Part shown: positions 56,228-64,000 of the stretch, piece by piece
Layout: the number at the start of each line of letters is the position of its first letter
Numbering within the stretch: position 1 is the first letter of the stretch
From: Methylogaea oryzae
Lineage (GTDB): Bacteria; Pseudomonadota; Gammaproteobacteria; Methylococcales; Methylococcaceae
Assembly: GCF_019669985.1 (NCBI RefSeq)
Contig: NZ_AP019782.1
Span: 3,776,001-3,840,000, forward strand
Length of the DNA: 64,000 bases
Direction of reading: 5' to 3'
Program-made: the position numbers and the translations under genes
Notes under the pieces: model-generated
What the model saw: only the letters and a program-made list of their open reading frames with translations
Told to the model about the DNA's origin: nothing
Databases searched by the model: none

Positions 56228-57427
56228 ATGGCGAATCGCCGCAATCGCCCGTCGCGCCTGTGTCTCCTCCTGGCCTGGGCGCTGGCCTGCGCCGCCGCCA
56301 ACGCCGCCGCCCCCATCAAAATCGCCGTGGACGGCGAATTCGGCCTGCCCAACTCCACCTCGGCCCAAGCCGTGCGCGCCGGCGCCCAAATCGCCGCCGC
56401 CGAAATCAACGCCGCCGGCGGCGTGCTGGGCCGACCGCTGGAAATCGTCGAGCGCGATAACCGCGCCGTGCCGGCCCGCGCCCTCAACAACCTGCGCGAG
56501 CTGGCGCAGGACCCGGACGTGGTGGCGGTGATGTGCACCCGCTACAGCCCCGTGGTGGTGGAAACCCTGCCGGAAATCCACCGGCTCAAGCTGCCGCTGC
56601 TGGATCCCTGGGCGGCGGCGGACGGCATCACCGACAACGGCTATATCCCCAACTACGTATTCCGCCTGTCGCTGCGCGACGCCTGGGCTTTGGCGGCCAT
56701 GATGCGCTACGCCAAGCAGAAAGGCGCGCACAAGGTCGGCATCCTCACGCCCAACACCGAATGGGGGCGCAGCAGCCTCAAAGCCGCGAAACGCGCCGCC
56801 ATCCAGGAAACCCACCAGGAAATCGTCAGCGTCCAGTGGTATGACTGGGGCGATCCCGGCATCGCCGAACGTTACCAGACGCTACGCCGGGCCGGCGCCG
56901 AGGCCTTGGTGTTCGTCGCCAACGACCGGGAAGCGGTGATCCTGCTCAAGGAAATGGCGCAACTGCCCGTCGAGCAGCGCCTGCCGGTGATTTCCCACTG
57001 GGGCGTCACCGGCGGCGACTTTTTCGAGCAGGCCGGCGCATCCTTGTCCAGCGTGGACTTCGCCGTGGTGCAAACCTATTCCTTCATCGGCAAAACCGAT
57101 CCCGTCGCCCAGCGCGTGCTGGCCGGCCTGCAAAAGCTCACCGGCAACGGCGATCCCCGCAAAGTCGTCGCGCCGGTCGGGGTGGCCCACGCTTACGACC
57201 TGGTCCATCTGCTGGCGCAGGCGATCGAACGGGCGAAAAGCACGGACCGCGCCGCGGTCCGCAACGCCCTGGAAAACCTGGGGCCGTATCAAGGCTTGCT
57301 GGGCCGCTTCAAGCAGCCGTTCACGCGCCAACGCCACGATGCGCTGTCCCCCGACTCGGTGTTCATGGCGCGCTATGCCGCGGACGGCGCCATCGAGCCG
57401 CTGCCCAAAAAACCGGCGGCGCACTGA
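56228..57427 (+). CDS. periplasmic branched-chain-amino-acid-type binding protein
   Basis: 399 aa. Signal peptide (LCLLLAWALACAAANA-AAP, about 10-27) and the Peripla_BP_6 fold: KIAVDGEFGLPNSTSAQAVRAGAQIAAAEINAAGGVLGRPLEIVERDN (two segments), DPWAAADGITDNG, KVGILTPNTEWGRSS. No permease or ATPase genes accompany it. It lies 15 bp before a hybrid histidine kinase, so ligand sensing rather than transport is a fair inference. Confidence 0.9.
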   Translation: MANRRNRPSRLCLLLAWALACAAANAAAPIKIAVDGEFGLPNSTSAQAVRAGAQIAAAEINAAGGVLGRPLEIVERDNRAVPARALNNLRELAQDPDVVAVMCTRYSPVVVETLPEIHRLKLPLLDPWAAADGITDNGYIPNYVFRLSLRDAWALAAMMRYAKQKGAHKVGILTPNTEWGRSSLKAAKRAAIQETHQEIVSVQWYDWGDPGIAERYQTLRRAGAEALVFVANDREAVILLKEMAQLPVEQRLPVISHWGVTGGDFFEQAGASLSSVDFAVVQTYSFIGKTDPVAQRVLAGLQKLTGNGDPRKVVAPVGVAHAYDLVHLLAQAIERAKSTDRAAVRNALENLGPYQGLLGRFKQPFTRQRHDALSPDSVFMARYAADGAIEPLPKKPAAH

Positions 57428-57442
57428 AGGCCCCATGCGAGC

Positions 57443-59689
57443 ATGATCCCCGCGGCACTACGGCAATGGAGCGAGCGTAGCCTCGCCAATGCGTTCGCGC
57501 TGCACGCGGCCGGCATCGCCATCGGCAGCGGCGTGCTGGTGGCGGCCATTTCCCTGTCCATCCTGTTCTGCATCGAGCGAACCGAGCTGCACAATCACTT
57601 AAGGGACAAAGCCCAGCGCGTCGCCGAGCGGATCGAGAACACCATCCTCGTCGTCGACAACGCCGTGCGGGAACTGTCCAAAAGCCCGGTATTCATGACC
57701 GCGCTGCTGGATTCGCGCGGCCGGGACGTTTACGTGGCGCCGTTCCTGGAAAACTACAACCTGCCCATCGCCGCCGCCAGCGGCATGGCCTTGTGCGACA
57801 TCAACGGCCAACGACTGGCGGGCACCCGCTCCGCGCTGTCCGACTGCCGCGCCGATTCCCCGCTGTTCCGGCAAGTGCTGGCCAACGGGCAAAGCGCCAG
57901 CGAGCTGGCTGCGCTGCCCGACGGACACGTGGCCTGGGCGGTGTTTCAGGGCGTCACTTTCACCTATACCGGAACCGTGGAAGGCGTGGTCGTCACGCAG
58001 TTGGATCTGAACGACGTGCTGGCGCCGGCGCCGGCCGACCTGGAGCTGGCCCACGCCGCACTGGCCCGCGCCGGCACTGGGGAAGAGCTCATCGGCGCGA
58101 GCCGGGCCGACGCCGCCACGACGCGCTGGGACACCGTCAGCGTGCCCTTGTTCGGCCAAAAGCCGCACGCCGTGCCGTTCCCCATCGCGGTGGTGGCCGG
58201 CGCCGACCTTTCGCCGTTCAGCCACAAGCTCGCGCCGCTGCTGCAAGGTTACGGCTTGGGCACCTTGGTGCTGGCTTTGGCCGTGGTCTACGGCGTGCGG
58301 CGGATATCGCTGCGCCTGATCGAACCGTTGACCCGGCTCACGCACGCGGCCCAGCACATCGCCGCCACCGGCAACACCAACATCGAAGTGCCGATGACCA
58401 CGTCCGGCGGCGAAGTCGCCCAGCTTACCCAGGCCTTCAACAGCATGGTGACGGCGGTGCAGTCCTCGGAAACCGAGCTGGAGAACAAAGTGGCCGCGCG
58501 CACCCGGGAACTGCGCGAATCCGAGGCCCAGCTGCGCCAAGCCAAGGAAACGGCGGAACAAGCGGCCTTGGTCAAAACCCACTTCCTGGCCAACATGTCC
58601 CACGAAATACGCACGCCCATGAACGCCATCCTCGGCCTATCCGAACTGGGCGAGGAGGAAGCGGACCCGACGGCGATGCGGGATTACCTGAAAAAAATCC
58701 ATCAGGCCGCCGCCAATTTGCTGGGCATCATCAACGACATCCTGGATTTCTCCAAATTCGAATCCGGCAAGCTGGTGCTGGAGCTGCAGCCTTTCGACCT
58801 AGACCAGGTGCTGGCCGAAGTGCGCCAATTGGTTTACCTGAAAGCGGAAGCCAAAAAGCTGGAACTGCGCTTCGACGTCGCCGACGACGTGCCGCGCCGC
58901 TTGGTCGGCGACGCCCTGCGGCTGCGCCAGGTCCTGACCAACCTGCTGTCCAACGCCGTCAAGTTCACCTCGGCCGGACACGTCGCCCTGGACATCCGGC
59001 GCGTGGACGACGCCGGCGGCGGCGTGCTGCTGCAAATGAGCGTGACCGACAGCGGCATCGGCATGACCGCCGAGCAGATCAAGCGGCTGTTCCAGCCGTT
59101 CACGCAAGCCGACGACTCCACCACCCGGCGATTCGGCGGCACCGGCCTGGGCCTGGCGATCACCCGGCAACTAGCGAGAGCCATGGGCGGCGACATCGCT
59201 TGCGAAAGCCGGCCCGGCGCGGGCAGCGCCTTCACCTGCACCCTGCGCTTCGTCCCCGACCGCGCCCCCGACGCCGCCGCCCTCGTCAGCCGCCTCGAGG
59301 CGCCGCCGGCCGGGGCGCGCATCCTGCTGGTGGAGGACAATCCGGTCAACCAGCTGGTCGCCGAAACCCTGCTGAAGAAAGCCGGCCTGACCGTCACCCA
59401 CGCCGCCGACGGCGAAGCCGCCGTGGACCGGCTGCGCCGGCTCCCCGACGGCTACGACCTGGTGCTGATGGACATCCAGATGCCCGTCATGGACGGTTAC
59501 GCCGCCACCCGCGCCATCCGCAACGAACTGCAACTGCGCGAACTCCCCATCATCGCCATGACCGCCCATGCCATGGCGGAAGAAAGGCAACGCTGCCTGG
59601 AGTGCGGCATGAACGACCACCTCGCCAAGCCCATCGACAAGCGGACGCTGCACGAACGGCTGAGCTATTGGCTCAACCGCAAAGGGTGA
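57443..59689 (+). CDS. hybrid sensor histidine kinase
   Basis: 748 aa. A first span (about 18-45: [25 protein letters not shown]), a periplasmic sensor region (about 45-265), a second span (about 272-290), HAMP, a HisKA domain with phospho-acceptor H387 ([19 protein letters not shown]), HATPase ([32 protein letters not shown]), and a C-terminal receiver with D677 ([20 protein letters not shown]) and TAHA/KPI. No separate output protein is adjacent, but a GGDEF and an HD-GYP protein follow within 5 kb. Confidence 0.95.
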   Translation: MIPAALRQWSERSLANAFALHAAGIAIGSGVLVAAISLSILFCIERTELHNHLRDKAQRVAERIENTILVVDNAVRELSKSPVFMTALLDSRGRDVYVAPFLENYNLPIAAASGMALCDINGQRLAGTRSALSDCRADSPLFRQVLANGQSASELAALPDGHVAWAVFQGVTFTYTGTVEGVVVTQLDLNDVLAPAPADLELAHAALARAGTGEELIGASRADAATTRWDTVSVPLFGQKPHAVPFPIAVVAGADLSPFSHKLAPLLQGYGLGTLVLALAVVYGVRRISLRLIEPLTRLTHAAQHIAATGNTNIEVPMTTSGGEVAQLTQAFNSMVTAVQSSETELENKVAARTRELRESEAQLRQAKETAEQAALVKTHFLANMSHEIRTPMNAILGLSELGEEEADPTAMRDYLKKIHQAAANLLGIINDILDFSKFESGKLVLELQPFDLDQVLAEVRQLVYLKAEAKKLELRFDVADDVPRRLVGDALRLRQVLTNLLSNAVKFTSAGHVALDIRRVDDAGGGVLLQMSVTDSGIGMTAEQIKRLFQPFTQADDSTTRRFGGTGLGLAITRQLARAMGGDIACESRPGAGSAFTCTLRFVPDRAPDAAALVSRLEAPPAGARILLVEDNPVNQLVAETLLKKAGLTVTHAADGEAAVDRLRRLPDGYDLVLMDIQMPVMDGYAATRAIRNELQLRELPIIAMTAHAMAEERQRCLECGMNDHLAKPIDKRTLHERLSYWLNRKG

Positions 59690-59705
59690 AGGGGGCGGGG
59701 AAAAC

Positions 59706-60662
59706 CTAATCGCAGACGCAGTCGCGGCGCCGCTTGGCCCGGTACAGCGCCGCGTCGGCGCGGTGCAGCAACTGGTCGCAGGTCTCGCCGCCGGCCGACT
59801 CGGCGACGCCGAAGGAGGCGGTGAGGGAGAAGACCTCGCCGCTCAACGCGGTGAAGCGCATGTCCTTGATGCCCAGGCGCAACCGTTCCGCCACTTCCAG
59901 CGCCTCCGTCTTGCCCATGTCCGGCAGGATGACGAGGATTTCCTCGCCACCGTAGCGCACCGCCAGGTCGCTGGGGCGCAGGCGCGCCAGCAGGGCCGTG
60001 CCGATTTCGTTGAGCACCCGGTCGCCGGACAAATGGCCGTGCACGTCGTTGACTTGCTTGAAGTGGTCGACGTCCGTCATCAGCACGGCCAGCTTGCCGC
60101 CGGCGCGGTTCTGCCGCTCCAGCAGCCGCTCGAAGCTTTCCCGCAGCCAGCGGCGGTTGTACAGGCCGGTGAGGGCGTCGATGCGCGAGGCCTGCTTGAA
60201 TTGGCGGCAGTTTTCGATTTCGCGGGAAACCGTGTGGTTGGTGCGCCGCAGCCGGCTGCACATGACGGTGAGCAGGTTGATGGCCACGTCGTGGGACTTG
60301 CCGATCAGCGACCAGAGAATGTCCCGCGGGATGACGAGCAGTTCGCTGTCCTGCTCCGCGCGAACCAGCGCCGACGGCTCCAGGTTTTCCAGCACGGACA
60401 TCTCGCCGACGCACTCCCCCGGCCCGAGTATGGCCAGCACCTTGTTGCGGGACAGCTTCAGGTGCACCCGCAAGCCGCCTTTGACGACGACGTACAAATG
60501 GGCGTTTTCCTGGCCCGGCGCGAGCAGCAGCTCGCCCGCCGCCAGACTCACCACGTCGCATTCGCCCAGGCTGTCCTCCACGGACGCGGCGTCGACGCCC
60601 TCGAATAGCGCCACCATTTCCAGCGGCAAGTCGTCCAAGGAAAAACGCCGGATAACGTCCAT
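59706..60662 (-). CDS. cNMP-binding / GGDEF diguanylate cyclase
   Basis: 318 aa. An N-terminal cyclic-nucleotide-binding-like domain (about 25-135: LLLAPGQENAHLYVVVKGGLRVHL, LGPGECVGEMSVLENLEPSALVRAEQDSELLVIP), a helical linker, and a GGDEF domain (about 160-318: DALTGLYNRRWLRESFERLL, DVDHFKQVNDVHGHLSGDRVLNEIG, and the active site GGEEI in AVRYGGEEILVILPDMG). The GGEEI signature is competent for c-di-GMP synthesis. Divergent gap of about 70 bp to gmk. Confidence 0.92.
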   Translation of the reverse strand: MDVIRRFSLDDLPLEMVALFEGVDAASVEDSLGECDVVSLAAGELLLAPGQENAHLYVVVKGGLRVHLKLSRNKVLAILGPGECVGEMSVLENLEPSALVRAEQDSELLVIPRDILWSLIGKSHDVAINLLTVMCSRLRRTNHTVSREIENCRQFKQASRIDALTGLYNRRWLRESFERLLERQNRAGGKLAVLMTDVDHFKQVNDVHGHLSGDRVLNEIGTALLARLRPSDLAVRYGGEEILVILPDMGKTEALEVAERLRLGIKDMRFTALSGEVFSLTASFGVAESAGGETCDQLLHRADAALYRAKRRRDCVCD

Positions 60663-60731
60663 CGCCCTATGCTCAATAAACCGCCGAGTTATGGAAACCG
60701 CCGCCCAGCCATGGCCGGCGGCGGGAATCGC

Positions 60732-61855
<1,124 letters not shown>

Positions 61856-61859
<4 letters not shown>

Positions 61860-62365
61860 GCCGTTACCGCCCGCCCGCGCCGAAAAAATCCGCCTACATC
61901 ACGGCGCAGGGCTACCGCGCGCTGGAAGACGAGTTAAAGGGGCTGTGGACGCGCCGCGCCGACGTGACCCAGGCCTTGAGCGAGGCGGCGGCGGAAGGGG
62001 ACCGCTCGGAAAACGCCGAGTACATCTACCGCAAGAAGGAACTGCGCGAAATCGACCGGCGCATCCGCTACCTGCAAAAACGCCTGCCGGATTTGCACGT
62101 GGTCAGCGCACGGCCCAGCGATCCCGACCGGGTGTTTTTCGGCGCCTGGGTGACGCTGGAGGACGACAAGGGAGCGGAAGTCACCTACCGCATCGTCGGC
62201 CCGGACGAGCTCGACCCGGCCCGAGGCTGGATCAGCATGGACTCGCCCATGGCCCGCGCCCTCATGAAAAAAGCCGTGGACGACGAAGCCGCGGTGGCGA
62301 CGCCCGCCGGCGAGGCGCGTTATTACATCGTGGACGTTCGTTATGAACAGGAAGAGGGCTTGTAG
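61856..62365 (+). CDS. greB: transcription elongation factor GreB
   Basis: 169 aa. [30 protein letters not shown] opens the coiled coil; the tip has the acidic pair ([17 protein letters not shown]); the C-terminal FKBP-like domain contains [29 protein letters not shown] and the RYYIVDVRY end. It rescues backtracked RNA polymerase. Coupled with the hemoglobin gene. Confidence 0.94.
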
Positions 62366-62474
62366 TAAAGTTCCAATGCCCCGCCACGCTTTGGCGCGGA
62401 AAGGGAAGATCGGCAAATCGCCCGGATGGACGCACTACCCAGCCGCGGCCTAAGATCGACGGGAGTTGCATTGT

Positions 62475-63542
62475 ATGAACAGCGCCAACGAATTCGCCGA
62501 AGCCCACGTCGTGTTGTGCGACGACTCCATCACCAACGTGATGATTCTCTCCAAGCTGGTGGAATCGGAAGGCATTAGCGACATCCACAGCTTCACCGAC
62601 CCGCGCAAGCTGCTGCCGCACCTCAGGGAGCACGAAAAAGCCATCGACCTGCTGATCCTCGACGTGGAAATGCCGCACATAACCGGCCTGGAGGTCATGC
62701 GGACGCTGCGGGCGGACATCGGCGACCGGATATCCTTCCCCATCGTCGTCATCACCGGCTTGCAGGACCAGGAAATCCGCCACCAAGCCCTGCTCGCCGG
62801 CGCCAACGATTTCATCAACAAGCCGTTCGACCAAGTGGAAGTGGTGCTGCGGGTGAAAAACCTGCTGCGCGTGCGGCGCGCCTTCCGCCTGCAGGCGTCG
62901 CTGGCGCAGCACCTCGAAACCGAGGTGGAGCGCCGCACCGCGGAACTCAACCAGGCGGTCGAAACGCTGGTGCACCGCATGGCGCTGGCGGGCGAAATGC
63001 GCGACAACGAAACCGGCCAGCACGTGGCGCGGGTCGGGCGCTACAGCCGCCTGCTGGCCGAAGGCATCGGGCTGCCGCCGGATTTGTGCTTCATGATCGA
63101 AAAAGCCGCGCCGCTGCACGACATCGGCAAAATCGGCATTCCCGACAGCATCCTGCACAAGAACGGCGGGCTCGACGAGGAAGAGCGGCGCACCATGGAC
63201 CTGCACACGCAAAAAGGCGCGGAACTGCTGGGCGACCACGATTCCCTGCTGATCCAAATGGCCGCCTCCATCGCCGCCAACCACCATGAAAAATGGGACG
63301 GCAGCGGCTATCCGCGCGGCTTGAAGGGCGAGTCCATTCCCGTCGAGGGACGCATCGTCGCCGTGGCCGACGTGTTCGACGCGTTAACCACGACCCGCCC
63401 CTACAAACAGCCCTGGTCGGCGGAACAAGCCATCGGCTTTTTGCGGGAAAACGCCGGCAGCCACTTCGACCCGGCGGTGGTGGAAACTTTCATCGCCCGC
63501 CGCGGCGACATTATGGCGGTGATGGAACAGCTGCGCGACTGA
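62475..63542 (+). CDS. response regulator with HD-GYP phosphodiesterase domain
   Basis: 355 aa from the ATG at 62475 (MNSANEFAEAHVVLCDDS), with GGGAG about 10 nt upstream; a TTG 9 nt earlier is less likely. Receiver domain (about 10-130) with the phospho-acceptor in LLILDVEMPHITG and KPF; HD-GYP domain (about 175-355) with HDIGKIGIP, HHEKWDGSGYP, RIVAVADVFDALT. Expected to hydrolyse c-di-GMP. Complements the GGDEF protein 2 kb away. Confidence 0.94.
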   Translation: MNSANEFAEAHVVLCDDSITNVMILSKLVESEGISDIHSFTDPRKLLPHLREHEKAIDLLILDVEMPHITGLEVMRTLRADIGDRISFPIVVITGLQDQEIRHQALLAGANDFINKPFDQVEVVLRVKNLLRVRRAFRLQASLAQHLETEVERRTAELNQAVETLVHRMALAGEMRDNETGQHVARVGRYSRLLAEGIGLPPDLCFMIEKAAPLHDIGKIGIPDSILHKNGGLDEEERRTMDLHTQKGAELLGDHDSLLIQMAASIAANHHEKWDGSGYPRGLKGESIPVEGRIVAVADVFDALTTTRPYKQPWSAEQAIGFLRENAGSHFDPAVVETFIARRGDIMAVMEQLRD

Positions 63543-63565
63543 CGGGCCGGCGGCGGAGCGGACGG

Positions 63566-64000
63566 TTAACGCTCCTGCACGATGAAAGTGCCCGGAATCA
63601 TGCCCATCCAGCAACTCCAGGGAATCACCCCCGCCTCGCCGGGCGTGAACTCGACGACCTGGCGCCCCGGAGCCAAGGTGAACTCCAGCTTCAGCAGCGG
63701 CACGACGATGCCCTGGTTGCAGGGCGTCAGCTCCTTGGCGTCGATCACCCAGCGCACCGGCACGCCTTGGCGCAACACGAAGGTATCCGGCCGGTAGCCC
63801 TGCTTGGTCACCTCCATGTGGATGGTCTGGTGGCCGGCTTCCACCGCGCTGTCCTCCAGGGTTTCCATCGCCGGCTTGAGCATCACCAAAACCCGCGCCT
63901 TGAGCGCCGCGGCGTCGTAGCTCGATCCCATCAAGGTCAGGCCCCGGTTGAGCATGATGACGCCGAGCACCGCCACCAAAACGCCGGAGACCTTCACCAG
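63566..64000 (-). CDS. C-terminal part of TauE/SafE-type exporter with cupredoxin-like domain (5' end off right edge)
   Basis: About 144 residues visible; the frame stays open beyond the right edge (codon upstream of the GTG is CTG), so the N-terminus is missing. The visible part starts with the end of a membrane segment (SGVLVAVLGVIMLNRGLTLMG) and continues into a cupredoxin-like domain (QGYRPDTFVLRQGVPVRWVIDAKELTPCNQGIVV..., GVIPWSCWMGMIPGTFIVQ) with Cys and Met copper-ligand candidates (C in TPCNQG, C and M in SCWMGM). Such proteins are linked to copper or sulfur compound handling. Partial, so full assignment is tentative. Confidence 0.75.
   Translation of the reverse strand: MVKVSGVLVAVLGVIMLNRGLTLMGSSYDAAALKARVLVMLKPAMETLEDSAVEAGHQTIHMEVTKQGYRPDTFVLRQGVPVRWVIDAKELTPCNQGIVVPLLKLEFTLAPGRQVVEFTPGEAGVIPWSCWMGMIPGTFIVQER

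Overview
The window is a GC-rich chromosomal segment from a gammaproteobacterium. Gene order is typical of that class: miaB-ybeZ-ybeY-corC-lnt, leuS-lptE-holA and nadD-rsfS, with trxA next to rho. The reductase beside hcp reads much more like the soluble methane monooxygenase reductase MmoC than like enterobacterial Hcr. A glycolate oxidase operon (glcDEF), a class II aldolase and a TauE/cupredoxin protein are also present. Together these suggest a methanotroph of the Methylococcales; that assignment is an inference from family resemblance.

Layout. 1-5.1 kb (minus strand): a von Willebrand A protein cut by the left edge, a Ser/Thr kinase with a zinc ribbon, and a double-FHA ABC exporter, which look like one phospho-signalling module. 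5.2-10.5 kb: rlmI, tRNA-Met(CAT), a YbdD-like protein, cysQ, yrfG, trxA and rho. 10.5-12 kb: a small accessory island with gene-cassette ORFs, an attC-type recombination site and REP palindromes, then murI. 12.8-21 kb: a YkgJ-type protein, ubiD, lnt, corC, ybeY, ybeZ and miaB. 21-26.4 kb: rhomboid and glcD-glcE-glcF, with a toxin-antitoxin pair lodged between glcE and glcF and a cluster of four hairpins between glcD and glcE. 26.5-32 kb: a Nudix hydrolase and a TetR-controlled EmrAB/outer-membrane-factor efflux system. 32-35.8 kb: fructose-bisphosphate aldolase, an unknown protein, a DUF1348/TetR divergent pair and a Crp/Fnr regulator. 35.9-39.7 kb: hcp, an MmoC-like reductase and an orphan ParA. 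39.8-45.1 kb: a Fur-type iron/heme uptake cluster (hemP, tonB, exbB, exbD, TonB receptor, PepSY protein). 45.4-55.2 kb: leuS-lptE-holA, a second cassette island, then proA-nadD-rsfS and a nuclease. 55.4-64 kb: a Tsx-like channel, a periplasmic binding protein, a hybrid histidine kinase, a cNMP-GGDEF protein, gmk, a truncated hemoglobin, greB, an HD-GYP regulator and a TauE/cupredoxin protein cut by the right edge.

The most unusual observation is the pair of integrase-less integron-cassette islands (about 10.57-11.83 kb and 49.7-51.8 kb). They are 39 kb apart. Each has an attC-like site with the expected core sites and unpaired extrahelical base. Each is preceded by the same mosaic of repeats: a GTAAGCC...TTACAGAC block, a 43-44 nt palindrome starting CTAAACGGAATCCGTATAG, and GTTTAATCAAYTGTTWGGC. 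Each also carries GTAG-headed REP palindromes (GGTACGC-N3-GCGTACC). This suggests a dispersed cassette landing platform acted on by an integrase encoded elsewhere. A second notable feature is a 40-codon insertion of foreign codon usage in the editing domain of LeuRS.
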